DNA of 64,000 nt, taken from CAYJLB01 sp964370845. Its GTDB lineage: Bacteria > Bacillota > Clostridia > Oscillospirales > Ruminococcaceae. Made by a program: the position numbers and the translations under genes. Under the pieces are notes generated by a model. That model saw only the letters and a program-made list of their open reading frames with translations. It ran no database searches and was not told the origin of the DNA. The DNA lies in the NCBI GenBank assembly GCA_964370845.1, contig CAYJLB010000004.1, positions 7,632 to 71,631 on the forward strand, in the 5' to 3' direction. This document shows, piece after piece, positions 24,578-34,046 of the stretch; the stretch's first letter is position 1, and the number at the start of each line of letters is the position of its first letter.

Positions 24578-24589
24578 GAAACGTTTCAC
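24578..24589. promoter_or_regulatory. LacI/CcpA-type palindrome before the sulfatase operon
   Basis: The perfect palindrome GAAACGTTTC with a central CG lies 33-44 bases before the UroD-like gene and next to a TATAAA box. This is the form of LacI/GalR-family operators and cre sites. It suggests sugar-responsive control of the glycan operon. Confidence 0.5.
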
Positions 24590-24622
24590 TTGTTAGTATA
24601 AATTTGAAGGGAGCAATAAAAA

Positions 24623-25681
24623 ATGTCATTACAAGATGGTTTAGCAGCATTTAATTTAGAAATGCCGAACAAAATTCCAAGAACGGAATATTCCGCCCAC
24701 ACTCATTGGGAGTTAATTAAAAAGGTTACCGGAATAGATGTGAGTGAAAATTCCTCCGCAGAAATCCGCGAAAAAGCTACCAGCCAATTTATAAAAGATT
24801 GGGATTATGGCTTTGTTTGGAACGTTTTAGTACATTCTTGTCACCTAGACAAATGCAGAACAAAAATGGGTCATGCAAACTATGCCGCTGGGGGAGTGGA
24901 CTTTTCTAGTGAAGTTTCTTGTCCATTCGAAGACCCTGAGGATTGCCTTGATTTTAATCCAATGGAGGTTTATGGAAAGGTTGACCATAGAAAAGCTGTT
25001 GATGATTTTAATGCAAATTATAAAATGAAGTGTGAGCTTTATCCTGACACTGTTAACACAACAGGTACATATATTACTTTAATTTCGGGATTGCTGGAAA
25101 TATTCGGTTGGGATATGATGCTCATGGCACTTGGCATTGACAAAAAAGCTTTTGGTGAAGTTGCAAACAGATACACAACTTGGATACAACAATATTTTAA
25201 CGCCCTTGCAGATAGTGACGTTCCTATTGTAAAAATCCACGATGATATTGTTTGGACTTCGGGAGCTTTCGTTCACCCTGATTGGTATAAGGAATATGTT
25301 TTTCCTAACTATAAAAAATTATTTGCACCGCTAAAAGAAGCTGGAAAGAAAATAATTTACACTTCGGACGGGGATTTCACTCAATTTATTGATGATGTTG
25401 CAGATTGTGGAGTAAACGGATTTGTCCTTGAACCAACTACAGATATGGCTTATATTGCTGAAAAATACGGAAAAACTCACTCTTTTATAGGAAATGCCGA
25501 CACTAGAATTCTACTTTACGGAAGCAAAGAAGATATTTACAACGAAGTAAAAAGATGCATTGACATAGGAAAAAATTGCCCAGGATTTTTTATGGCGGTA
25601 GGAAATCATATCCCTGCAAACACTCCTGTAGAAAATGCGCTTTACTATAACGAAATTTTTGAAAAATTAAGAACAAGATAA
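24623..25681 (+). CDS. Uroporphyrinogen decarboxylase-superfamily protein
   Basis: The 352-residue protein belongs to the UroD/corrinoid-methyltransferase-like TIM barrel family (IPRTEYSAHTHWELIKKVTG near 17-36, KIHDDIVWTSGAF, YTSDGDFTQFIDDVADCGVNGF, FIGNADTRILLYG). The Zn-binding H-x-C of true methyltransferases is replaced by a TSDGD-type segment, so neither decarboxylase nor methyltransferase activity can be assumed. Members with this layout are common in carbohydrate catabolic operons, here with a sulfatase and a GH2 enzyme. A GAAGGGAG site precedes the ATG. Confidence 0.85.
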   Translation: MSLQDGLAAFNLEMPNKIPRTEYSAHTHWELIKKVTGIDVSENSSAEIREKATSQFIKDWDYGFVWNVLVHSCHLDKCRTKMGHANYAAGGVDFSSEVSCPFEDPEDCLDFNPMEVYGKVDHRKAVDDFNANYKMKCELYPDTVNTTGTYITLISGLLEIFGWDMMLMALGIDKKAFGEVANRYTTWIQQYFNALADSDVPIVKIHDDIVWTSGAFVHPDWYKEYVFPNYKKLFAPLKEAGKKIIYTSDGDFTQFIDDVADCGVNGFVLEPTTDMAYIAEKYGKTHSFIGNADTRILLYGSKEDIYNEVKRCIDIGKNCPGFFMAVGNHIPANTPVENALYYNEIFEKLRTR

Positions 25682-25702
25682 GAAAAGAAAGGAATTACAA
25701 TT

Positions 25703-27196
25703 ATGAAAAAGCCAAATATTTTGTACATTATGTCCGATGACCACGCTGCAAACTCTATAAGCTGTTACAACTCAATTTTATCTGAGGTTTATAAAACTCC
25801 AAACCTTGATAGAATTGCAAACGAGGGTTGCAGAATGGACGATTTTTGTGCAACAAACGCAATTTGTACTCCAGCTAGAGCAACAATTATGACAGGGCAA
25901 TATGGGCAACTTAACGGAGTTAGAACGCTTGATGATAGCTGGGATATTGATAATTGCCCTGATAATTTAGCTACACTGCTAAAAAATGCTGGTTATAAAA
26001 CAGGTGTAATTGGTAAATGGCATTTGGGTTGTGACCCTACTTGTTTTGATGAATATAAATTCTTATCCGATGAAAATGAAACTAAACAAGGGCAACAAGG
26101 TGTTTATCAAAACCCTACTTTTAAAGAAAAAGGAAAGGGAATTGTCCAATATAACGGATATGTTACCGATATTATTTCCGAAATGGCACAGGATTTTATT
26201 AAGTCAACAGACAATGACACACCTTTCTTTTTGATGTGTCACCATAAAGCTCCCCACGATTTCTGGGAATTTGCAGAGCGACATGAAAATATTTTTGACG
26301 GAATAGAAATTCCTGTTCCAAAAAGTTTATTTGAGGATAAAAGTCATAGAAGTGAAGGTTCAAAGAATTTTGGAAGTTCCGTTACTCCACGAAGTAAAAT
26401 TAGAAGCCTTTACGAAGATTTTTCCGCTCCCGATTATGTGACAGGACCTTTAGTTTGCGATGAAAATGCAACTTTTGAAGAAAAAGGATATGCTGCTTAT
26501 CAAAAATACTTAAAAGATTATTTACGAACTACTGCTGGAATTGACGATTCCGTTGGAGCATTACTAAAAACTCTCGAAGAAAAAGGGGTTTTAGAAGATA
26601 CTGTTGTAATTTACACTTCCGATCAAGGAATGTTTTTAGGAGAACACGATTATCAAGACAAACGTTGGAGTTTTGAGGAAAGTTTAAGAACTCCGCTTAT
26701 GATAAGATACCCAAAACTAATTAAAGCAGGTACAGTTTGCAATGAACTAATGTCAAATATTGACATAGCACCAACTTTACTGGACTTAGCTGGCTGTGAA
26801 ATTCCAAATGAAATGCAAGGTATCTCTTGCGTTAATATGATTTCGGGAGAAGAACAACCTTATCACGAGTACATTTACTTTAGATATTGGATGCATTTAG
26901 CTCATAGACACGATAACCCTGCCCACTATGGCATAAGAACAAAGAAATATAAATTAACTTTTTACTACGGAATGGGACTTGATGCAAGTGGAGCGGCAAC
27001 TCAAAACACTCCTCCAGGATTTGAACTTTATGACCTTGAAAAAGACCCGCTAGAGCTTCAAAATGTGTATGATAACAAAGATTATTACGAAATTCGTGAA
27101 GAATTAAAAATAAAATTATTGGAAGCAAAAAAATTCTATAAAGATGAAGATGAAAACTATCCTGAACTACTATCGTTATACAAAGAAATGGCGTAA
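25703..27196 (+). CDS. Type I sulfatase (Cys-type)
   Basis: The 497-residue formylglycine-dependent sulfatase has metal ligands in SDDHAAN at the start. The modification motif is CTPAR with Cys55 (Cys-Thr-Pro-Ala-Arg59), followed by TIMTGQYG. GKWHLG and YTSDQGMFLGEHD supply further active-site residues. A Cys-type motif in an anaerobe needs a radical-SAM maturase, not found in this window. There is no signal peptide, so it should desulfate imported sugars in the cytoplasm. It is co-transcribed with the UroD-like gene (22 bases) and the GH2 gene (28 bases), pointing to breakdown of a sulfated glycan. Confidence 0.93.
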   Translation: MKKPNILYIMSDDHAANSISCYNSILSEVYKTPNLDRIANEGCRMDDFCATNAICTPARATIMTGQYGQLNGVRTLDDSWDIDNCPDNLATLLKNAGYKTGVIGKWHLGCDPTCFDEYKFLSDENETKQGQQGVYQNPTFKEKGKGIVQYNGYVTDIISEMAQDFIKSTDNDTPFFLMCHHKAPHDFWEFAERHENIFDGIEIPVPKSLFEDKSHRSEGSKNFGSSVTPRSKIRSLYEDFSAPDYVTGPLVCDENATFEEKGYAAYQKYLKDYLRTTAGIDDSVGALLKTLEEKGVLEDTVVIYTSDQGMFLGEHDYQDKRWSFEESLRTPLMIRYPKLIKAGTVCNELMSNIDIAPTLLDLAGCEIPNEMQGISCVNMISGEEQPYHEYIYFRYWMHLAHRHDNPAHYGIRTKKYKLTFYYGMGLDASGAATQNTPPGFELYDLEKDPLELQNVYDNKDYYEIREELKIKLLEAKKFYKDEDENYPELLSLYKEMA

Positions 27197-27223
27197 TTTT
27201 ATAAAAAGAAAGGACTTGTTGTT

Positions 27224-29995
27224 ATGCGTGAAGTGTTAAATATGAATAAAGGGTGGAAATTTCATCTTGGAGATATTGAAATGCCCTCAGTTAAATCACA
27301 TTTTGCAACATATATGAATTCAAAATCTCAAAATGGGCTAGGCGCAGCTGCAAAAAGCTTTTACGATGATGATTTTGCGGTAATTGACTTGCCTCACGAT
27401 TATGTGATTTATGAAGATGTAGACTCAAGAGTTAACGAAAGTATAGGCTGTTTACAAAGAAAAACTGCTTGGTACAGAAAAAACTTCAAGCTTTCTAATG
27501 AAGATAAGGACAAGAGAATTGTTATTTTATTCGACGGAGCTGGACAAAAGTGCGAAATTTGGATAAATGGTCATTTTGCAATAACAAACAACAGTATGTA
27601 CAATAGTTTTTATATTGACGTAACGCCTTATGTTACCTTTGAAAATGACATAAACACCATTGCTGTGCGTATTACAAACAACGAAAATGAAGGTTGGTGG
27701 TATGAGGGTGCAGGAATTTATCGCTCTGTACATTTGATAAAAACTTCTAATGTTGCTGTTGATGTGTGGGGAACCTTTGTAAATCCTACTTTAGAAAGAA
27801 AAAACGAGTGGTATGTTCCAACTAAAACAACTATTTTTTCCACTGAATTATCAAGCAACATTCGTTTGGAACAAGAAATTCTTGATAAAATGGGTAACGT
27901 TTACGCTAAAAACACCCTTGAGGAAGAAATTTCTTTCGGTGAAAATGAATTTGAATGCGAATTTGAATGTAAAGACCCAATTTTGTGGGATTTGGAAAAT
28001 ACATATTTATACAAATTAGTGACAAAAGTTTATGAGAACGATGTGCTAAAAGATGAATATGAAACCTCTTTTGGATTTAGGACAATTGCATTTGTTCCAA
28101 GTGAAGGATTTTTCTTAAATGGAAAACATGTAAAATTACGTGGAGCTTGTGTTCATCAAGACCATGGTAACTTAGGTGTTGCTGTTCCAAAATCTGTTTT
28201 AGAATATAGAATTACTCAAATGAAAAGAGCTGGAATGAACGGTTATCGTTGTGCTCACAATAATCCTGACCCTGAACTACTTGAAATTTGCGACAGACTT
28301 GGAATGCTTGTACTTGATGAAAATAGATGGTTTACTTATAATGAAGATACTGTAAATCAAATGGTTTCAATGGTGAAAAGGGACAGAAATCACCCTAGCG
28401 TAATTCTTTGGTCGGTGGGAAATGAAGAACCTTTACAAACTACTGATATTGGACGAAAAATTTTCAACTATCTTAAAGGTGTTATAAAAAATTATGACAC
28501 TTCACGCCCTGTTTCTATTGCTGTAAACGGGTATGCTTATAGTTCGGACGTTGTAAATGACTCCGATGTGGGAAGCGTAAACTACCTAATCACAAAATAT
28601 GACGAATTACAAAAAGGTTATCCAAACAAATCCATAATTTCCACCGAAAGTGGTGCTTCTTGTAATAATAGAGGAGTTTATTTTGTTGAAGATAAAACAA
28701 AATATTCTAATTCTTACGCCACTGCTTATGACGAGCAAAGGGCAAGTTTTGGCTCATCATATGCGGACGCAATTAAGGCTTCGGAAAGTTATAAATTTAT
28801 CTGTGGAACTTTTGTTTGGGCGGGCTTTGAGTATCGTGGAGAGGCTGAGTATCCAAAATTATTCTCAGGAAGCGGAATTTTCGATAACTGTGGCATTGAA
28901 AAGGATAATTTTTACCTCGTTCAATCTTTTTGGACAAGTGAGCCAATGATTCATATTATACCACACTGGACTCACCCAGGAAAAGAAGGTGTAGAAATCC
29001 CTGTTTACGTTTACACAAATATGGACGAAGTGGAACTTTTTGTAAATGGCGAAAGCTTAGGAAAAAAAGCTGTAGAACCTTTCTCTCCACCTTTGTTTAA
29101 CGTTGTTTATGAAGCTGGTTCAATCAAAGCTGTTGGCTACAAAGACGGCGAAGAAGAATGTGAAGAAGAAATTTTCACAGCTGGACAAGCAAAGAGATTG
29201 CACGCTCGCATTAAAAATGAAGTTACAAATAATGGTGAAGATGCAGTTGTAATTGACTGTCACCTACTTGATGAATTTGACCGATTTATTCCTACTGCGA
29301 AAACTAGAATTTTCTTTGAAAGTGACGAAAGTGGCGAAGTTTTAGCGGTATCAAACGGTGACCCAATGGACCTTGAAAATGCAAAACTTCCCCACAAAAG
29401 AATGTTCGGCGGGGAAGTTCAATGTATTGTTCGAATCAAAGAAGGTGTAAATTACTGCAAAGTAACAGTTTTAGCTCCTGAATTTAATTTGGAGGAAGTT
29501 ATAACAATTACTCCTCGTTATAGCAAGCCAATTAAAAGGGCTGAAATTTGCAAATCACCTCTTTCCATTCAAGATTTTAGAATTTTTCCAGTTACAAATG
29601 ATGAAAATGCTCATACAATTGACTACAATTTTGGTGATATGAATTCAAGTCAACCTACTGAACTTTCACAGTGTAATGGTGACGGAAATAAAGGTTATAC
29701 CGTAATTATTGGGAAAACTGTTGCTCCTAAGTTCCCAGAAGAAAAGGAACTTTCCCTTAGATTTTCAAATGTTAAAGGAAAAATGAAAATTCGAGTTTTC
29801 CATGATAAAAATTGTTGGCCTAATCCAACTCCAGATGAGTTCAAAGATTTTGTTACTACTTGTGATAATGAGAGTGCAAATGATGTAATAATTCCTCTTG
29901 AAGGATTTTCTGCCGATGAAAAAATTAATTTTGTAATTTGTGCTGATAATAGTAGTGAATTTTCCTTTGAAACTGCTGAATTTACATTGCAATAA
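27224..29995 (+). CDS. GH2 family glycosidase (beta-galactosidase-like)
   Basis: The 923-residue enzyme has the GH2 order: sugar-binding jelly roll (about 1-180, WYEGAGIYRSV), immunoglobulin-like domain (about 190-290), TIM barrel (about 295-590) and extra C-terminal beta domains. The acid/base is Glu401 in VGNEEP and the nucleophile Glu475 in STESG. There is no signal peptide, so it acts on imported oligosaccharides. Specificity (galactosidase, glucuronidase or other) cannot be fixed from these motifs. It is the last gene of the UroD-sulfatase-GH2 operon. The C-terminal 150 residues match nothing I recognise. Confidence 0.92.
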   Translation: MREVLNMNKGWKFHLGDIEMPSVKSHFATYMNSKSQNGLGAAAKSFYDDDFAVIDLPHDYVIYEDVDSRVNESIGCLQRKTAWYRKNFKLSNEDKDKRIVILFDGAGQKCEIWINGHFAITNNSMYNSFYIDVTPYVTFENDINTIAVRITNNENEGWWYEGAGIYRSVHLIKTSNVAVDVWGTFVNPTLERKNEWYVPTKTTIFSTELSSNIRLEQEILDKMGNVYAKNTLEEEISFGENEFECEFECKDPILWDLENTYLYKLVTKVYENDVLKDEYETSFGFRTIAFVPSEGFFLNGKHVKLRGACVHQDHGNLGVAVPKSVLEYRITQMKRAGMNGYRCAHNNPDPELLEICDRLGMLVLDENRWFTYNEDTVNQMVSMVKRDRNHPSVILWSVGNEEPLQTTDIGRKIFNYLKGVIKNYDTSRPVSIAVNGYAYSSDVVNDSDVGSVNYLITKYDELQKGYPNKSIISTESGASCNNRGVYFVEDKTKYSNSYATAYDEQRASFGSSYADAIKASESYKFICGTFVWAGFEYRGEAEYPKLFSGSGIFDNCGIEKDNFYLVQSFWTSEPMIHIIPHWTHPGKEGVEIPVYVYTNMDEVELFVNGESLGKKAVEPFSPPLFNVVYEAGSIKAVGYKDGEEECEEEIFTAGQAKRLHARIKNEVTNNGEDAVVIDCHLLDEFDRFIPTAKTRIFFESDESGEVLAVSNGDPMDLENAKLPHKRMFGGEVQCIVRIKEGVNYCKVTVLAPEFNLEEVITITPRYSKPIKRAEICKSPLSIQDFRIFPVTNDENAHTIDYNFGDMNSSQPTELSQCNGDGNKGYTVIIGKTVAPKFPEEKELSLRFSNVKGKMKIRVFHDKNCWPNPTPDEFKDFVTTCDNESANDVIIPLEGFSADEKINFVICADNSSEFSFETAEFTLQ

Positions 29996-30049
29996 GCAAT
30001 CGTTTTCACGTTAATGCTTTAGTGCGCCAAAAAAAATTGTTATTACCTC

Positions 30050-30078
30050 TTGACAAAATGAAATAAATCTAGTATAAT
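30050..30078 (+). promoter_or_regulatory. Promoter of the T-box-leuA unit
   Basis: TTGACA (30050-30055), a 17-base spacer and TATAAT (30073-30078). Confidence 0.85.
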
Positions 30079-30109
30079 TGCTTTAATGTAAATACCTTTT
30101 TAAATGCGT

Positions 30110-30401
30110 TGACAAGGAAAAAAGACTTGAATTTTCTTTCAGAGAGTTGCTGTTTGGTGTGAAGCAACAGTAGATTTTTGTTATAACTCATCCTTCGAGC
30201 AGCTGCGCTGAACTTTTTAGTAGGTGTAGACGGTTTCTTCCGTTATTGAGAGCGACGTTAGTGAATTAAAGTTGAATTCTATTTATTCTTTAATTAGACG
30301 TTTTAAGTGGGCGATTTATTCGTCAAGTGGAGTGGTACCGCGGAAGTATTAGATTTTTAATGCCTTCGTCTCTGTTTTTTATGCAGAGGCGGAGGCTTTT
30401 T
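30110..30401 (+). promoter_or_regulatory. T-box leader (leucine) with terminator
   Basis: The stem I elements AGAGAG and TTTGGTGTGAAG are visible, with a candidate specifier CTC (Leu) at 30187-30189 in AACTCATCC. The T-box AGTGGAGTGGTACCGCGG spans about 30326-30343. The terminator GCCTTCGTCTCTG / CAGAGGCGGAGGC with a T5 run is at 30362-30401. Uncharged tRNA-Leu should stabilise the antiterminator and switch on leuA. Confidence 0.92.
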
Positions 30402-30447
30402 GCATATTTATTATTAAGATTAAATTTGAAAGGATTGATATTTTATT

Positions 30448-32103
30448 ATGAAAAATGTAGAAAAATATTCAAGAAGTTATTTTTTGCCCCCTCAAATTAC
30501 AATGAATTGGGCACTTAAAACGTATATCGATAAAGCCCCTACTTGGTGTAGTGTTGACCTTAGAGATGGAAATCAAGCTTTGATTATTCCTATGAGCCTT
30601 GATGAAAAAGTTGAGTTTTTTAAGATTTTGGTTGAACTTGGATTTAAGGAAATTGAAATAGGATTCCCTGCGGCTTCTCAAACTGAATTTGATTTTTGTC
30701 GTAAATTAATCACTGAAAACCTAATTCCTGACGATGTTACAATTCAAGTTTTAACTCAATCAAGAGAGCATATTATAAAAAGAACTTTTGAAGCTTTAGA
30801 AGGCTGTAAATCTGCAATTGTCCATCTTTACAACTCAACTTCTGTTGCACAAAGAGAACAAGTTTTCAAAAAATCAAAAGAAGAAATTATTGACATCGCA
30901 ATTAAAGGCGCTGAAATTTTTAACGAACATAAAAAAGACTTTAAAGGAAAATTAATGTTTGAATATTCTCCTGAAAGCTTTACAGGAACAGAAATTGACT
31001 TTGCACTTGATATTTGTAATGCTGTAATTGATGTGTGGAATCCAACACCAGACAATAAAGTTATCATAAATTTACCTGTAACTGTGCAAGTTTCAATGCC
31101 ACACGTTTACGCTTGTCAAGTTGAATATATGTGCGCTAATCTTAATTCAAGAGAAAATGTAATTGTTTCACTTCACCCGCATAATGACAGAGGTTGTGCA
31201 ATCGCAGATAGCGAATTTGGACTACTTGCTGGTGCTGATAGAATTGAAGGAACTCTTTTTGGAAATGGCGAAAGAACAGGTAACGTTGACATTGTCGCTC
31301 TTGCATTAAATATGTATTCTCAAGGTGTAAATCCAGGGCTTGACTTTACAAATTTACCTGAAATAGCAAAAGTTTATGAAAAAGTTACTCGAATGACTAT
31401 AAACGAAAGGCAGCCTTATAGTGGCGCATTAGTTTTTGCTGCATTCTCAGGTTCTCACCAAGATGCTATTGCAAAAGGTATGAAATTCCGTGACGGTAAT
31501 GAGGATATGCAATGGACTGTGCCTTATCTACCTATTGACCCAAAAGATATTGGTAGGGAATATGAAGCTGATGTAATTCGTATTAACAGCCAATCGGGCA
31601 AGGGCGGAATTGGCTATATTATGGAAACTAGCTACGGATTTACAATGCCTGATAAGATGAGAGAGGCTTTTGGTTACTTTATTAAAGATATTTCTGACAA
31701 AGAGCATAGAGAGCTTTCTAAAGAAGAAATTCACGATACTTTTATGGGCGAATTTGTAAACGTAAAAGGAGCGCTTGAAATTGTCAAAGTTAAATACGCA
31801 CAAAATGGTGAGATTTCAGCTACAATTGATGTAATTTATCAAGGTAAGGAAATCACTATTGAGGGTAAAGGTAATGGACGTTTAGACGCTTGTTCAGCGG
31901 CATTTAAATCAATTATTGACACAACATATTCAATCTTTAAGTATCAAGAACACTCCCTTGAAAAATCCTCAAAAGCACATGCAGCTGCTTATGTAGGCAT
32001 CGAAGATAATGGAGTTATCACTTGGGGCGTTGGTATCGACACTGACATTGTTAACGCTTCTGTTTATGCTTTAGTATCTGCAATTAATAGAAAAATTAAA
32101 TAA
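30448..32103 (+). CDS. leuA: 2-isopropylmalate synthase (long form)
   Basis: The 551-residue enzyme condenses acetyl-CoA with 2-oxoisovalerate, the committed step of leucine synthesis. The DRE-TIM barrel carries SVDLRDGNQA near residue 35 and the metal ligands His243 and His245 (HPHNDRG). A C-terminal LeuA allosteric domain for leucine feedback follows. Length and motifs match the alpha-IPMS type 2 (LeuA2) group. It is under a leucine T-box, separate from leuDB at the start of the window. Confidence 0.95.
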   Translation: MKNVEKYSRSYFLPPQITMNWALKTYIDKAPTWCSVDLRDGNQALIIPMSLDEKVEFFKILVELGFKEIEIGFPAASQTEFDFCRKLITENLIPDDVTIQVLTQSREHIIKRTFEALEGCKSAIVHLYNSTSVAQREQVFKKSKEEIIDIAIKGAEIFNEHKKDFKGKLMFEYSPESFTGTEIDFALDICNAVIDVWNPTPDNKVIINLPVTVQVSMPHVYACQVEYMCANLNSRENVIVSLHPHNDRGCAIADSEFGLLAGADRIEGTLFGNGERTGNVDIVALALNMYSQGVNPGLDFTNLPEIAKVYEKVTRMTINERQPYSGALVFAAFSGSHQDAIAKGMKFRDGNEDMQWTVPYLPIDPKDIGREYEADVIRINSQSGKGGIGYIMETSYGFTMPDKMREAFGYFIKDISDKEHRELSKEEIHDTFMGEFVNVKGALEIVKVKYAQNGEISATIDVIYQGKEITIEGKGNGRLDACSAAFKSIIDTTYSIFKYQEHSLEKSSKAHAAAYVGIEDNGVITWGVGIDTDIVNASVYALVSAINRKIK

Positions 32104-32110
32104 AAAAATG

Positions 32111-32148
32111 AGAGTAATGAAACAAAATGTTTCATTACTCTTTTTTTT
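32111..32148. terminator. Bidirectional terminator between leuA and the flavodoxin gene
   Basis: AGAGTAATGAAAC (32111-32123) pairs with GTTTCATTACTCT (32129-32141), with T8 on one side and A7 on the other. The TGAAAC/GTTTCA core recalls the hairpin at 6207. Confidence 0.85.
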
Positions 32149-32566
32149 ACAACAACGTTTTTACTAAGGCTTTGCAGTTTTCCTCTGCTTCATCGTCAGG
32201 CGCTTCGTTGCAAACCACTGTTCCAACAATGTCAATTCCAAGTCCAACAGCTTCTTCTTTCCAAGTTTCTAGGTATTCGCCACCGCCCCAGCCATAGGAG
32301 CCGAATAACACAACCTTTTTCCCAGAAAGTTTATTTCTAATATCTTCCCACATAGGTTGAAATTCGCTAGGTTCAAGTTCCTCAGAGCCATTTGCAGAGC
32401 AACCAAGAGCCACTTTGTTATGCTCAGGTAAAATGTCTTCGCTATACTCGCTTGCTGTAATAAAAGTTGTTATAACACCCTGCGCTTTTGCTTCGTCAGC
32501 AATAATACTCGCCATAGTTTCAGTGTTTCCAGTTCCGCTCCAATAAATGATTAATAATTTTTCCAT
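32147..32566 (-). CDS. Flavodoxin
   Basis: The 139-residue FMN electron carrier has the phosphate loop SGTGNTETMA near residue 10, FGSYGWGGGEY around the flavin ring, and a normal short-chain flavodoxin length. Start: the in-frame GTG at 32578 lies within the GAAAGGGTGG ribosome-binding region, so the ATG at 32566 is chosen. It is monocistronic and convergent with leuA. Confidence 0.93.
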   Translation of the reverse strand: MEKLLIIYWSGTGNTETMASIIADEAKAQGVITTFITASEYSEDILPEHNKVALGCSANGSEELEPSEFQPMWEDIRNKLSGKKVVLFGSYGWGGGEYLETWKEEAVGLGIDIVGTVVCNEAPDDEAEENCKALVKTLL

Positions 32567-32709
32567 TGTAAATTCCACCCTTTCAAAATGTAATTTTATT
32601 TTAAATTTAGTATTCCAATCTTATTCAAATAATATTCTAGCTTTATTTTATTATAAATTTTAACTTTTATTAATTCAAGTGATTTAACTAAACATTACGT
32701 TAATAAATT

Positions 32710-32755
32710 GTAAAAAAAGTTGTGATAAAACATTAACTGTTTCATCACAACTTCA
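32710..32755 (-). terminator. Terminator of the phosphofructokinase gene
   Basis: GTTGTGAT-AAAAC pairs with GTTTCATCACAAC just beyond the stop on the minus strand, with a T7 run (32711-32719 read in reverse). It is another variant of the recurring stem. Confidence 0.75.
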
Positions 32756-32762
32756 TTAATTA

Positions 32763-33998
32763 TTATTTATCAGCGAAAGATAAACCGATATTTCTTGCAA
32801 GAGTAACTAGTTCACCATCAACATCAACTCTACGTTGGTTGTCAATCATTGAACCATCTTTAATTACATCTTCAAGAGAAACAGTTGTAAGTTCGTTATC
32901 TCTTACAGCAACCATTCTACCAAAGTTTCCTTTTTCGTCAACTTTAAAGTGTTCCATAAGCTCGATAACAGCACGAGAACCAAGTCTTGAACTTAATACT
33001 CTATCATTTGCAGTAGGAGTTCCACCACGTTGTGAGTAGCCAACTACAGTAGCACGACACTCAACGTCGATAATTGTTTCAGAAATAGCGTAACCGTTTT
33101 CATCACGAGTAGAGTTAAGCTCTTTTTCTGTATAATCAGCAAGAGCAGCACCAATTCCGCTAAATCTAACTGCGTCAGGTGAACCTTCAACAATTTTAAT
33201 AGTAGAAGCAGTGTTTTGTGGAGCAGCAACTCCTTCAGAAACGATAATCATAGCACTTGCTTTTTCTTTTAAAGTTTTTCTAATATCTTCAACTAAAACC
33301 GCTGGATCATAGTCAATTTCAGCCATTAGACAAATGTCAGCGCCAGTAGCCAAAGCTGTGTTCAACGCAATATGTCCAGCATTTCTTCCCATAACTTCAA
33401 CGAACATTACACGGCTGTGAGCAGTTCCAGAAGTTTTGATTGAGTCAACAGCAGCAACACATCTAGCAACAGCAGTATCAAAACCAAAAGTAATTTCAGT
33501 TGATTTCAAGTCATTATCAATTGTTTTAGGCACACCAACTACAGGCACGCCCATTCTTGAATAATCTCTACCAGAAGTTAAAGTTCCATCTCCACCTAAA
33601 ATAATTAGTGCGTCAATGTTTGCATCTTTAATATTTTGAACAGCTAGTTCAGAAAAATCATCATAGATTAATTTTCCATTTTCATCTTTTTGCAAGCCAT
33701 TTTTATCACGACGAGGGTATTTAAAAAGGTTGTCCTTATTTGAACTAAATAAAATAGTTCCACCAAGGTCGATGATATTTTCAACATCTTTAGAAGTAAG
33801 AAGTCTAAAATAATCCTCACCTAAAAACATACCTCTATAGCCATAAGGGATACCAATAACTTCAACACCATATTGTTTAGCAGTAAGTACAACTGAACGA
33901 ATAACTGCGTTTAATCCAGGACAATCCCCTCCACCAGTCATAAGACCAATTCTTTTTATACCGTTTTTCATTGCATCTTCAATGATTTTTGTATTCAT
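32763..33998 (-). CDS. 6-phosphofructokinase
   Basis: The 411-residue glycolytic enzyme phosphorylates fructose 6-phosphate. Motifs are GLMTGGGDCPGLNAVIR near 17, GGDGTL with Gly138 after the Asp, PKTIDND with Lys158, and MGRNAGHIA. In the family, Gly at the first position and Gly at the second go with ATP, Asp and Lys with pyrophosphate. The Gly138/Lys158 mix is found in ATP-dependent 'group III' long enzymes, so ATP is the likelier donor (inference). A 16-bp CG-centred palindrome lies 33 bases upstream of the start. Confidence 0.93.
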   Translation of the reverse strand: MNTKIIEDAMKNGIKRIGLMTGGGDCPGLNAVIRSVVLTAKQYGVEVIGIPYGYRGMFLGEDYFRLLTSKDVENIIDLGGTILFSSNKDNLFKYPRRDKNGLQKDENGKLIYDDFSELAVQNIKDANIDALIILGGDGTLTSGRDYSRMGVPVVGVPKTIDNDLKSTEITFGFDTAVARCVAAVDSIKTSGTAHSRVMFVEVMGRNAGHIALNTALATGADICLMAEIDYDPAVLVEDIRKTLKEKASAMIIVSEGVAAPQNTASTIKIVEGSPDAVRFSGIGAALADYTEKELNSTRDENGYAISETIIDVECRATVVGYSQRGGTPTANDRVLSSRLGSRAVIELMEHFKVDEKGNFGRMVAVRDNELTTVSLEDVIKDGSMIDNQRRVDVDGELVTLARNIGLSFADK

Positions 33999-34030
33999 TT
34001 AAAATCAATTCCTTTCTTATACTATATTTT

Positions 34031-34046
34031 ACTAAAACGTTTTAGT
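34031..34046. promoter_or_regulatory. Palindromic operator upstream of phosphofructokinase
   Basis: The perfect 16-bp palindrome ACTAAAACGTTTTAGT lies 33 bases before the gene. It has the central CG of LacI/GalR or CcpA sites. A related 12-bp palindrome ATTAACGTTAAT lies at 34359-34370 in the same gap. The rest of 34047-34398 is AT-rich with no gene that I can see. Confidence 0.55.

Noticed and set aside
24623..25681. True uroporphyrinogen decarboxylase (hemE)
   Set aside because: The N-terminal hemE motifs are absent and the operon is catabolic, so only the superfamily is assigned.
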